This document shows, piece after piece, positions 44,645 to 53,064 of a stretch of DNA of 64,000 nucleotides; positions within the stretch are counted from its first letter, which is position 1; every line of letters begins with the position of its first letter. Source of the DNA: Curtobacterium sp. MCBA15_001 (lineage in GTDB: Bacteria > Actinomycetota > Actinomycetes > Actinomycetales > Microbacteriaceae); the NCBI RefSeq assembly GCF_001864835.1, contig NZ_MJGI01000023.1, positions 93,550-157,549 of the forward strand, read 5' to 3'. The notes under the pieces are model-generated. The model saw nothing but the letters and a program-made list of their open reading frames with translations, was not told the DNA's origin and made no database searches. A program made the position numbers and the translations under genes.

Positions 44645-45405
44645 GCACCAGTCCGGACACGGGCGGCATGGAACTCGTCGCGCGTATCCGCGAGGCCTCG
44701 AACGCCACCTTCCTCGCCGAGCTCGACGGCCACGAGGTCGTCTACAAGCCGATCGCCGGCGAGAAGCCGCTCTGGGACTTCCCCGACGGCACCCTGGCCG
44801 GCCGCGAGTACGCCGCATTCCTGGTGTCCGAGGCGTTCGGCTGGCACGTGGTCCCGCCCACCTGGCTCGGCGACGGACCACTCGGCCGCGGCATGGTGCA
44901 GCGCTGGCAGGACGTCGACCCGGACCAGGACGCGGTCGACGTCGTCCCGGTCGAGACGGCCGAGCAGTCCGGTATGAAGTCGGTGCTCGAGGCCATCGAC
45001 GAGCACGACCGCCCCGTCACCCTGGTGCACGAGGACACGGCGGCCCTCCGGCGCATGGCGGTCTTCGACGTCGTGGTCAACAACGCGGACCGCAAGGGCG
45101 GCCACGTGCTCGCCATGCCCGACGGGCACCGGTTCGGCGTCGACCACGGGCTCACCTTCCACGTCGAGCACAAGCTCCGCACGGTGCTGTGGGGCTGGGT
45201 CGGCGAGCCGCTCACCGCCGACGAACTGGCCGGGGTCGCTCGGGTCACCGAGGCGCTCCACGGCGACCTGGGCGAAGCCCTCACCGAGCACCTGACCGTC
45301 GACGAGATCGACAACCTCGAGGCGCGGTGCGCCGCGCTGGCTGCAGTCGCGGCCTTCCCGCCGCCGAACGGCTACGGGCCAGCGGTCCCCTGGCCCCTGT
45401 TCTAG
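44641..45405 (+). CDS. SCO1664 family protein (PI3/PI4-kinase-like fold)
   Basis: A 254-residue protein of the actinobacterial SCO1664 family. It has kinase-like elements: LDGHEVVYKPIAGEKPLWDFPDGTL (ATP lysine region) and VFDVVVNNADRKGGHVLAMPDGHRFGVDHGLTFH (catalytic and Mg-binding Asp/Asn/His). The substrate is unknown. It is the third gene of the conserved trio, with a strong terminator 12 nt after its stop. Confidence 0.85.
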   Translation: MSTSPDTGGMELVARIREASNATFLAELDGHEVVYKPIAGEKPLWDFPDGTLAGREYAAFLVSEAFGWHVVPPTWLGDGPLGRGMVQRWQDVDPDQDAVDVVPVETAEQSGMKSVLEAIDEHDRPVTLVHEDTAALRRMAVFDVVVNNADRKGGHVLAMPDGHRFGVDHGLTFHVEHKLRTVLWGWVGEPLTADELAGVARVTEALHGDLGEALTEHLTVDEIDNLEARCAALAAVAAFPPPNGYGPAVPWPLF

Positions 45406-45416
45406 ACGCACCACGA

Positions 45417-45464
45417 GACGGACGGGAGGCCCGTAGCGGCGTCGCCACGGGCCTCCCGTCCGTC
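45417..45464. terminator. Strong bidirectional terminator, GGACGGGAGGCCCG family
   Basis: GACGGACGGGAGGCCCGT (45417-45434) pairs without mismatch with 45447-45464, giving an 18-bp stem and a 12-nt loop. It lies between convergent stops at 45405 and 45478. Confidence 0.8.
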
Positions 45465-45477
45465 AGGGCGTCCGTCG

Positions 45478-47514
45478 TCAGCCGAAGCGGCCGAATCCGC
45501 CCCAGTCATCGTCACGGAACAAGCCGCCGCCACCGCGGCGCGATCCGAGGTACGAGTCGACGACCGCGACACCCAGGTCGTCGTTCTCCGGCGCGGTGAC
45601 CGTGCCGTCCACCCGGCGCGCCATCCCGTCGATGAAGCGGGCGAGGCCCGGGTCGTCGCCGAGCCGGAAGAACGTCGTCTGCGCTCCGAGGCGGTGCGCG
45701 TTCTCGAGCTCGCGGACACTCAGCGCGATCGTCATCGGGTCCGGCGGGTAGCTGAAGTACACCTGCCCGTTCGGCTCGAGGTGCGACGTGGGTTCGCCGT
45801 CGGTGACGATGAGCAGCACCGGCTGGGCCGTCGGGTGCTTGCGGAAGTGCCGGTTCGCCAGCAGGAGCGCATGGTGCAGGTTCGTGCCCTTGTCCCACAT
45901 CGCGTCGAGCCCGACGAGCTGCTCGACGTCCATCACCTCGGCCTCACGCCCGAAGGCGATGAGCTGCAGGTCGTCGCCGCGGAACCTCGTCGAGATCAGC
46001 GTGTGCAGTGCGAGGGCGGTGCGCTTCATCGGGACCCAGCGGTCCTCCATCGCCATGGAGAACGACGTGTCGACCAGCAGCGCGACCACGGCCTGGGTGC
46101 GGGCCTCGGTCTCCTGGACCTCGACGTCGTCCACCGTCAGCCGGACCCCGGCACCGGTCCGCCCGGTCGCGGCGGTCCGGGTGACGGCGTTCGTGACGGT
46201 GCGGGGGATGTCCCACGGCTCGGTGTCGCCGAAGGCCCACTGGCGGGTGGCGCCGGAGGCCTCGCCCGCGGCGCCGGAGCGGCGGAGGTCGCGGGCGCCC
46301 TGACGGCCGGACATCTTCTGGGCGACGTCCTTGAGCAGGCTCTTGCCGAGCTGCCGCATGGCCTTGGGCGTGAGCTTGAACTGGCCGTCGGCACCGCGCC
46401 GCATCGTGCCGGAGTTCCGCAGGGCCTTCTCGAGCTGCTGCAGCGTCCGGGCGTCGACGGCGGCCTCGGAGCCGAGCTGCCGGGCGAGCGACTCGAGGTC
46501 CAGGTCGTCGAGGTCGGAGCCGGGGCCGGACTGTGCGAGCTGCTCGGCGAGGGCGTCGAGGTCGGCGATGTCCTGGAACACCCCGGTGCCGTCGCCGAGG
46601 CCGAGTCCCTGGTCGCCCTCCATCCGCTCGGAGCCGCCCCAGTCCTCGCCCGGTCGGAGTGCCCGCAGGTTGCCGTCGAGCTGGGACAGGGCGCCCATGA
46701 GGTCGGGGCTGCCGAACGCCTGCTGCGCCAGGGCATCGAGCTCGTCGCGCTGCTCCTGGGTCATCGAGTTGCGCATCCGCTGGGCCGCTGCCGACCGGGC
46801 AGCGAGGTCGTCGAGCAGTTCGTCGACGTTCTGCGGGTTCGACGGGAAGTACTCCCCGTGCTGCCGCATGAACGCGTCGAACTGCTCCTGCGTGTCGGTG
46901 CCGGCGCGGTGGTCCTCGAGCAGCTGGTTGAGGTCCTGCATCATCGCCTGCACGTCGGCGCGGTCCTGATCCGAAGCGTTCTCGAGCGCCTGCTTCATCC
47001 CCGCGAAGCGCTGGTCGAGCATCTCGCGCCCGAGCAGGTCCTTGATCTCCTCGTACTTCTGGCGGGCGGTCGGGCTCTTCCAGTCGTAGCTGCCGAGCTC
47101 GGTCACCGCAGCCGCCGGCGAGGGCGGCAGGCTGTCGAGCTGCATCTCGGCGAGGGCACGGTCGCCGTCGTCCAGGTCGGTGTCGCGGGCGAGTTGCCCC
47201 CGTTCGGCGAGCAGGGCCTCGTCGAGCAGCTCCTTGACCTGCTGCAGCGTGCCGTCGAGGTTGTTCTTCGCGGTGAGTTCGCGGCGCTTCTCGGCAACCC
47301 GTCGGGCGAGGTCGTCGAGGCCGCGCTGGTCACGGCCTCCGCGACGCAGGAACTCCCGCATGGCACGCTCGGGGGAGTACCCGGCCATGACGTCCTGCCC
47401 GATGGCGTCGAGTGCCTCGGACAGGTCGGCGGGCGGCGCGAGGGGGTCGGGACCGCCCTCGTACCGGCCGTACCGGGTGTCCCGCGACAACCGACGGTTC
47501 TGGCGGCTAGCCAT
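45478..47514 (-). CDS. VWA domain protein (partner of AAA+ ATPase)
   Basis: A 678-residue protein. The long N-terminal part is rich in charged helices and repeated Leu/Asp motifs (coiled-coil-like, residues about 30-400). The C-terminal von Willebrand A domain has an intact MIDAS site: DTSFS at 482-486, the threonine of MWDKGTNL and the Asp of VTDGEP. Such proteins work with a MoxR/Mg-chelatase-type ATPase to insert metal or remodel protein. It starts within the ATPase gene (8-nt overlap). Confidence 0.85.
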   Translation of the reverse strand: MASRQNRRLSRDTRYGRYEGGPDPLAPPADLSEALDAIGQDVMAGYSPERAMREFLRRGGRDQRGLDDLARRVAEKRRELTAKNNLDGTLQQVKELLDEALLAERGQLARDTDLDDGDRALAEMQLDSLPPSPAAAVTELGSYDWKSPTARQKYEEIKDLLGREMLDQRFAGMKQALENASDQDRADVQAMMQDLNQLLEDHRAGTDTQEQFDAFMRQHGEYFPSNPQNVDELLDDLAARSAAAQRMRNSMTQEQRDELDALAQQAFGSPDLMGALSQLDGNLRALRPGEDWGGSERMEGDQGLGLGDGTGVFQDIADLDALAEQLAQSGPGSDLDDLDLESLARQLGSEAAVDARTLQQLEKALRNSGTMRRGADGQFKLTPKAMRQLGKSLLKDVAQKMSGRQGARDLRRSGAAGEASGATRQWAFGDTEPWDIPRTVTNAVTRTAATGRTGAGVRLTVDDVEVQETEARTQAVVALLVDTSFSMAMEDRWVPMKRTALALHTLISTRFRGDDLQLIAFGREAEVMDVEQLVGLDAMWDKGTNLHHALLLANRHFRKHPTAQPVLLIVTDGEPTSHLEPNGQVYFSYPPDPMTIALSVRELENAHRLGAQTTFFRLGDDPGLARFIDGMARRVDGTVTAPENDDLGVAVVDSYLGSRRGGGGLFRDDDWGGFGRFG

Positions 47515-48892
47515 AGACGGCTTCGCCTCCGCCGGACTCCTTGCTGATCTTGCGTGCCAGGAACAGGCCCTCGAGCGCGAGTTCGATCGCGCCGGCCCGT
47601 TCGCCGTCGTTCGTGGCGCCGAGTCGTTCGCAGATCTGGTCGTAGAGGTCGGACTCGCCGAGCGAGGGGAGTCCCTCGAGGAACGCCCGCGCCGACACCT
47701 GCTCACCAGTGGTCACCATCGTGCCGCCGTCGAGCGCCTCGACCAGCTGGCCGAGGTCGAGCCCGCGCAGCCGTGACCGGACGGTCTCGGCGGTCGCGGT
47801 CCGGAGCAGGTGCTCGAGGACCTCGTCGGCGCGGTCCTCTTCCCCGGACTCGAACTCGATCTTGCCGCCGAGGACGTCCACCGCGGTCTCGAGGTCGATC
47901 GGTCGGGCGACGGGTTCGGTCTCGCCCTGGCGCGCGGCGCGGTGCACGGCTGCGGCGGAGACGGTCTCGGCGCCGGCGATCGAGAAGCGGGCGCTGACGC
48001 CGCTGCGCTGGTCGACCGCGCTGGACCCGCGGAGCGCCCGGGTGAACCGGGCGAGGATCTCGACCAGGGCGTCCGGCACGTCGGCGCTCAGGTGCGCTTC
48101 CTGTCGGATGACGGCGATCTCGTCGTCGAGCTCGATCGGGTAGTGCGTGCGGATCTCGGCCCCGAAGCGGTCCTTGAGCGGCGTGATGATCCGGCCGCGG
48201 TTCGTGTAGTCCTCGGGGTTCGCGCTGGCCACGACCAGGACGTCGAGGGGCAGGCGCAGCACGTAGCCGCGGATCTGCACGTCGCGCTCTTCCATCACGT
48301 TGAGCATCGCGACCTGGATGCGTTCGGCCAGGTCGGGCAGCTCGTTGATGGCGACGATGCCGCGGTGTGCGCGGGGGATCAGCCCGAAGTGGATGGTCTC
48401 CGGGTCGCCCAGGCTGCGTCCCTCGGCGACCTTCATCGGGTCGACGTCGCCGATCAGGTCGGCCACGCTGGTGTCGGGGGTCGCGAGCTTCTCGACGTAG
48501 CGGCCGTCGCGGTGCCACCAGTCGATCGGCATCGCGTCGCCGAGCTCCTCGGCACGACGGATGCTGGCCGTGGTGATGGATTCGTAGGGGTGCTCGCCGA
48601 GCTCGGACCCGGCGATGACCGGCGTCCACTCGTCGAGCAGGCCCTGCAGCGTGCGGAGCAGGCGGGTCTTGCCCTGGCCGCGCTCGCCGAGCAGGACGAC
48701 GTCGTGTCCGGCGATCAGGGCACGTTCGAGCTGCGGGACGACGGTGGTGGCGAAGCCGTGCAGGCCGGGCCACGGGTCGGTGCCCTGGCGCAGGGCGGTG
48801 AGCAGGTTGTCGCGGATCTCGGCGCGGACCGTCTTCTGGACATGGCCAGAGGCGCGGAGCTCGCCGACCGTTCTGATGGAGGGTCGGGTCAC
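47507..48892 (-). CDS. AAA+ ATPase, magnesium-chelatase/MoxR type
   Basis: A 461-residue ATPase. Walker A is GERGQGKTRLL, Walker B is GIVAINELPDLAERIQVAMLNVMEERDV, sensor 1 is VVASANPEDYTNRGRI, and the arginine region follows in LKDRFGAEIRTHYP. It is related to ChlI/BchI-like ATPases of actinobacteria that pair with VWA proteins. GTG 48892 is supported by a TAGCGT -10 box 7 nt upstream. Its target is unknown. Confidence 0.88.
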   Translation of the reverse strand: MTRPSIRTVGELRASGHVQKTVRAEIRDNLLTALRQGTDPWPGLHGFATTVVPQLERALIAGHDVVLLGERGQGKTRLLRTLQGLLDEWTPVIAGSELGEHPYESITTASIRRAEELGDAMPIDWWHRDGRYVEKLATPDTSVADLIGDVDPMKVAEGRSLGDPETIHFGLIPRAHRGIVAINELPDLAERIQVAMLNVMEERDVQIRGYVLRLPLDVLVVASANPEDYTNRGRIITPLKDRFGAEIRTHYPIELDDEIAVIRQEAHLSADVPDALVEILARFTRALRGSSAVDQRSGVSARFSIAGAETVSAAAVHRAARQGETEPVARPIDLETAVDVLGGKIEFESGEEDRADEVLEHLLRTATAETVRSRLRGLDLGQLVEALDGGTMVTTGEQVSARAFLEGLPSLGESDLYDQICERLGATNDGERAGAIELALEGLFLARKISKESGGGEAVYG

Positions 48893-48899
48893 GTCTCTG

Positions 48900-48905
48900 A
48901 CGCTA
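48900..48905 (-). promoter_or_regulatory. -10 box TAGCGT, leaderless AAA+/VWA operon promoter
   Basis: TAGCGT on the minus strand ends 7 nt before the GTG at 48892. Confidence 0.5.
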
Positions 48906-48962
48906 CGCCTGACCGCCGACGAACCGGCCCACCTGTTCGCCCAGGGCGAGTGCCGACGGACG

Positions 48963-48994
48963 GGAGGCTCGGTGCCAGCTGGCACCGAGCCTCC
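48963..48994 (-). terminator. 32-nt perfect palindrome, GGAGGCTCGGTGCC family
   Basis: GGAGGCTCGGTGCCAG is followed at once by its reverse complement, preceded by the family GACG. It lies 28 nt after the stop of the methionine-synthase-like gene and upstream of the AAA+ promoter, so it should end the former transcript. Confidence 0.75.
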
Positions 48995-49022
48995 AGACCG
49001 GCAGTGGGGCGGTCTCGGACCG

Positions 49023-50222
49023 TCAGCCGAACAGCCGCTTGCTCGCGATCTCGGCGCCCTCGGTGAGCGCGCGGAGCTTCGCCCACGCGACGTCCGTCGC
49101 GACGAACTCGTAGCTGGCGAACGTCGCGAGCCCGCAGTCGGTCCCGGCCACGATGCGGGTCGGGTCGCCGACGGCCTCGGCGGCTGCGACGATGCGGTCG
49201 GCGACGAGCTGCGGGTGCTCGAGGTAGTTCGTGGTCACGTCGATCACGCCCGGGACCAGGACCGCGCCGTCGGGCAGGGGCTGGTCGCGGAAGGCCGGGA
49301 ACTCGTGCGCGTGCCGCGGGTTGCCGAACGGGATGCTGAAGGCCCCGACCTCGGCGCGGTACAGGTGCGGCAGGAGCACGTCGACCGGCACGTCGTCCTG
49401 GTGCGGTCCCTGCCAGTTGCCGTAGCAGACGTGCAGGCGGGTCTGCTCCTTCGGGATGTTCCGGAGCGCGTGGTTCAGCGCGTCGACGTGCAGGTCCACC
49501 GCGTCCAGGAACGTCTCCAGCGGAGCGTCGCCGAAGTGGATCACGCGCTCCATCGCCAGGTCGGGTGCGTCGAGCTGCAGGACGTGCCCGCGTCCGACGA
49601 TCTCCTCGTACTCGACCCGGAGCTGCTCGGCCAGGGCGAAGACGTACTCGCGGTGGTCGGCGTAGTGCGGGTTCGCGTCGTCGAGCAGCAGCGTGGTGGC
49701 GACGATGCCGGGTGTGGCCGCCGAGATGAACGTGCCGGCGGGGGTGCGACCCGCGGCGGTGTTCCGGGCGAGCTCGCGTTCGAAGCCGTCCAGGTCCGAC
49801 CGGATGCCGGCGCGCTCCTCGTCGTACTGCAGCAGGCCCTGCGCGAGCGGGGTGTCCCAGACGCGGGCGAACTCGGCGCCCTCGTCGATCTGCTTGGCCT
49901 GGAACGCGGCGTAGTCCGGGAACTTCAGCGAGTCGAGCGTGGGCTTCCGGTGGCCGATGCCACCGAATCCGGTCAGGCGTTCACGGATGTAGGTCGAGAA
50001 GCCGACGCGGGGGACCTCGCCGTCGTTGACGACGTCGATGCCGGCGTCGAGCTGGGCGTCGACGGTCCGCGCCAGGACCGCGGCGATCTCGGCCTCCAAC
50101 GCTGCTGCGTCGTACGGCTTGCCCTGGTCTCGGGCGACGAGCAGCGCCGACAGCTCGGGCGTGCGGGGCAGCGAACCGGTGTGGGTCGTCAGGATGCGGT
50201 CTGTCGAGTTCTGGGTCGGCAC
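49023..50222 (-). CDS. Cobalamin-independent methionine synthase II family protein
   Basis: A 399-residue MetE C-terminal-domain-like enzyme. The N-terminus has ILTTHTGSLPRTPEL. The zinc-thiolate site is seen as HVCYGNWQGPH and the later VAGTDCGLATF, with EVGAFSIPFGNPRH between. Stand-alone MetE-C proteins transfer methyl groups or act on thiols; the natural substrate is not evident. GTG 50222 is supported by a TACCGT -10 box. Gene context gives no pathway. Confidence 0.87.
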   Translation of the reverse strand: MPTQNSTDRILTTHTGSLPRTPELSALLVARDQGKPYDAAALEAEIAAVLARTVDAQLDAGIDVVNDGEVPRVGFSTYIRERLTGFGGIGHRKPTLDSLKFPDYAAFQAKQIDEGAEFARVWDTPLAQGLLQYDEERAGIRSDLDGFERELARNTAAGRTPAGTFISAATPGIVATTLLLDDANPHYADHREYVFALAEQLRVEYEEIVGRGHVLQLDAPDLAMERVIHFGDAPLETFLDAVDLHVDALNHALRNIPKEQTRLHVCYGNWQGPHQDDVPVDVLLPHLYRAEVGAFSIPFGNPRHAHEFPAFRDQPLPDGAVLVPGVIDVTTNYLEHPQLVADRIVAAAEAVGDPTRIVAGTDCGLATFASYEFVATDVAWAKLRALTEGAEIASKRLFG

Positions 50223-50228
50223 GTTGCC

Positions 50229-50234
50229 ACGGTA
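50229..50234 (-). promoter_or_regulatory. -10 box TACCGT, leaderless promoter
   Basis: TACCGT on the minus strand ends 6 nt before the GTG at 50222. Confidence 0.45.
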
Positions 50235-50351
50235 CCGGCGCCGTTCACACGTCGTTCCACCGCGGGACTTGTTTCTTCTCATAGCAACCGCGATGATCAT
50301 TCACAGGGTCAGCCCGAGCGCGTAGTGCGTCGTCGGTGCCGCCACCGGCGA

Positions 50352-50387
50352 CGGAGCCGGATCTGGAACTAGGGGGATCCGGCTCCG
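50352..50387. repeat. 12-bp inverted repeat CGGAGCCGGATC / GATCCGGCTCCG
   Basis: Perfect arms at 50352-50363 and 50376-50387 with a 12-nt spacer. It lies between the divergent methionine-synthase-like and MFS genes, so it is more likely a regulator site or an mRNA hairpin than a terminator. Confidence 0.5.
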
Positions 50388-50507
50388 CGTCGGGAGACCA
50401 CTGCCCGACGCGTGTCGTTCCGACCGCGAACCACCGCAGCGATCCGGGCGTACGTTCTCCATCTGTGTCGGACCTGAGCGCGTCCGGCGGGTGAGGAGCA
50501 GGACGGG

Positions 50508-51971
50508 ATGACGAGCGCGAGCGGGTTGCAGGAGGGGCAGGTCAAGAGCCTGGTCCCGGCCAGGATGGACCGACTGCCGTGGACGAAGTTCCACTGGAGC
50601 GTCATCGTCGGCCTCGGGATCTCGTGGATCCTGGACGGCCTCGAGATCCAGATCGTGTCGAACGCCGGGTTCCAGGCGGACCTCGGTCTGTCGACGCAGC
50701 AGGTCACGACCCTCGGCACGATCTACCTGTTCGGACAGGTCATCGGTGCCCTCGTCTTCGGGCGGTTGTCCGACAAGCTGGGGCGGCGCAAGCTCTTCAT
50801 CCTGACGCTGGCGATCTACCTGATCGGGTCGGGCATCGCCGGCTTCGCGCAGGACTTCTGGTTCCTGGCGGTGTTCCGCTTCATCGCCGGACTCGGCATC
50901 GGCGGCGAGTACGCGGCGATCAACTCGGCCATCGACGAGCTCATCCCGGCGAAGTACCGCGGCCACGTCGACATCGCCATCAACGGCACGTACTGGGGCG
51001 GCGCGGCACTCGGCGCCTTCGCGAACATCTACCTGCTCGACACGTCGATCTTCGCCGAGAACGTCGGCTGGCGGATCGGGTTCTTCCTCGGCCCGGTGCT
51101 CGGCATCGCGATCATCTTCCTGCGTCGGCACATCCCCGAGAGTCCGCGGTGGTTGATGACGCACGGCAAGCAGGAGGAGGCCGAGGCCACGGTCAGCCGG
51201 ATCGAGGCCGAGGTCGAGCGGGAGTCGGGCAAGCCGCTGGACCCCGTCGACGAGTCCAAGGCGATGACCGTCACGCCGATGGAGAACGTGCGGTTCCGGA
51301 CGATCGTCAAGGTGCTGTTCCAGCAGTACCCGACGCGCACGCTGGTCGGAGCGACGATGATGATCACGCAGGCGTTCCTGTACAACGCGATCTTCTTCAC
51401 GTACGCGCTGGTGCTGACGAACTTCTTCGGCCTGAAGACCTCGGAGACCGCGGTCTACTTCTTCCCGTTCGCGATCGGCAACCTGCTCGGCCCGCTCCTG
51501 CTCGGCCGGTTGTTCGACACGTGGGGGCGTCGGCAGATGATCTTCTCGACGTACCTGATCTCCGGGCTCGTGCTCGCCGTGTCGGCGTTCCTGTTCCAGG
51601 CCGACGCCATCAGTGCGACCGTGCAGGTGCTGTTCTGGTGCGTCTCGTTCTTCTTCGCCTCGGCCGGGGCGTCCAGCGCGTACCTGACGGTGAGCGAGAT
51701 CTTCCCGCTCGAGCTCCGGTCGCAGGCGATCTCGTACTTCTTCGCGCTGGCGCAGGTCTTCGGTGCGATCGCGCCGACGATCTACGGCGCGCTGATCGGT
51801 GACGGGACCTCGCGCGAGCCGCTGTTCTGGGGCTACCTGCTCGGCGCCGGCATCATGATCATCGGCGGCATCGTCGCGTTGATCTTCGGCGTCGACGCGG
51901 CGCGCAAGGGCCTGGAGGACGTCACCCAGCCGCTCTCGGTGATCGTCAAGAAGGAGGACGCCAAGCGCTGA
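50508..51971 (+). CDS. MFS transporter (sugar/metabolite:H+ symporter type)
   Basis: A 487-residue transporter with 12 predicted helices. The MFS signatures are GRLSDKLGRRKLF (loop 2-3), RFIAGLGIGGEYAAINSAI (helix 4), PESPRWLMTHGK (after helix 6) and GRLFDTWGRRQM (loop 8-9), matching the sugar-porter/metabolite-proton-symporter group. ATG 50508 has GAGGAG upstream. The substrate is unknown. A GntR gene follows on the same strand. Confidence 0.87.
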   Translation: MTSASGLQEGQVKSLVPARMDRLPWTKFHWSVIVGLGISWILDGLEIQIVSNAGFQADLGLSTQQVTTLGTIYLFGQVIGALVFGRLSDKLGRRKLFILTLAIYLIGSGIAGFAQDFWFLAVFRFIAGLGIGGEYAAINSAIDELIPAKYRGHVDIAINGTYWGGAALGAFANIYLLDTSIFAENVGWRIGFFLGPVLGIAIIFLRRHIPESPRWLMTHGKQEEAEATVSRIEAEVERESGKPLDPVDESKAMTVTPMENVRFRTIVKVLFQQYPTRTLVGATMMITQAFLYNAIFFTYALVLTNFFGLKTSETAVYFFPFAIGNLLGPLLLGRLFDTWGRRQMIFSTYLISGLVLAVSAFLFQADAISATVQVLFWCVSFFFASAGASSAYLTVSEIFPLELRSQAISYFFALAQVFGAIAPTIYGALIGDGTSREPLFWGYLLGAGIMIIGGIVALIFGVDAARKGLEDVTQPLSVIVKKEDAKR

Positions 51972-51976
51972 CATCC

Positions 51977-51990
51977 GGAATACGGAATGT
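51977..51990 (+). promoter_or_regulatory. Candidate GntR operator GGAATACGGAATGT
   Basis: The motif matches 6748-6761 at 12 of 14 positions. It lies just after the MFS stop and 209 nt before the second GntR gene. Function is inferred. Confidence 0.3.
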
Positions 51991-52199
51991 TTAGCGGCTG
52001 AGCGCCGGAACTGCAACGCTCACTCCCATCGATCCCCGTCGGGGGTCACGACAGCGGGAGTGCAGTGATGCGAGACGGCGTGAAGGGCTCGGTCCTCCAC
52101 AGGGCCGGGCTGCGGCCGGATGTCCACCGGTCGTCCTGCGCGGGCAGTGGGAGCGGTCGCCATGCGTGACGCTGGTGGCAGGGGTTCGACGGTGGGACG

Positions 52200-52865
52200 A
52201 TGACGGCCGAGCGGCGGTCGCGCGAACGAGACGGTCTGCCGCGCAGCCTGTTGCGCGACGCCGTCTTCCTCCGGCTGCTCGAACGGATCCTGCTCGGGGA
52301 GTACCGCCGCGGGCAGCGGCTCCGGCTCGACGCCCTGGCTGACGACATGCGCGTCTCGCGGACCCCGGTGCGCGAAGCCCTCGTCCCCCTCGAGGCACTC
52401 CGGCTCGTGTCGGTGCAGCGGTACGTGGGGGTGGTCATCGCGCACTGGTCGATCGAGCAGATGACGGAACGGATCCGGCTCGGGTGCGCCATGCTCGCCG
52501 AGCCCCCGGCCCGCGCTGGGGACTCGACCGAGCGGTTCGATCCCGTCAGTATCCGCGACTGTCTGTCCGAAGCCGGGGCCTTCGTCGAGCTCGGTGCCTG
52601 GCTCCTGCGCCGTGCGGGATCGTCGGTCAGCGCCGATCTGCTCGCGGCGCAGCGTCCCGTGCTCGACGTCTTCTACACGGACGACGTTGCGGCCGCCAAC
52701 GGCATCGACGCGGTGGTCGACCGGCGGCGTCGACTGCGGTTGCTCGACCGTGCACGAGACGCGGCCATGGATGACGACCTGGCGACCTGTGCGCAGCTGG
52801 TGCGCGAGCTCGGGGCGTGCCTGATCGTGCTGCCCGACCGCTTCCGGACGAGGGAGTCCGCATGA
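52200..52865 (+). CDS. GntR family transcriptional regulator
   Basis: A 221-residue GntR protein. The winged HTH is VFLRLLERILLGEYRRGQRLRLDALADDMRVSRTPVREALVPLEALRLV. The helical C-terminal half is short of the metal-binding histidines typical of FCD domains, so the ligand type is uncertain. It may regulate the upstream MFS gene. The 228-nt upstream spacer contains the motif at 51977 and a small GACCCCC-type hairpin near 52036-52050. Confidence 0.8.
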   Translation: MTAERRSRERDGLPRSLLRDAVFLRLLERILLGEYRRGQRLRLDALADDMRVSRTPVREALVPLEALRLVSVQRYVGVVIAHWSIEQMTERIRLGCAMLAEPPARAGDSTERFDPVSIRDCLSEAGAFVELGAWLLRRAGSSVSADLLAAQRPVLDVFYTDDVAAANGIDAVVDRRRRLRLLDRARDAAMDDDLATCAQLVRELGACLIVLPDRFRTRESA

Positions 52866-52891
52866 CCGCACGCTGATCCAGGGCTGCGGGG

Positions 52892-52956
52892 CCCACGGCC
52901 GGGTGCGGCTGTGCCGACGAATCAGGTGCGACCGTGCCCACGGTCGGGTGTGGCTG
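52892..52956 (+). repeat. 20-nt direct repeat upstream of the first LCP gene
   Basis: CCCACGGCCGGGTGCGGCTG (52892-52911) recurs at 52937-52956 with two changes. It lies in the 199-nt spacer between the GntR and LCP genes and could be a regulator site. Confidence 0.5.
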
Positions 52957-53064
52957 GCCCCCGAACAGGGCACGCCGGGCCGCGTGGTTGCCGGGCGGCG
53001 CGTTGGTCGTCGGGTATCGTCCCCCCGCGAGTGGCCGGTCGACGCCACTCGGAGGGAGCCCGCC

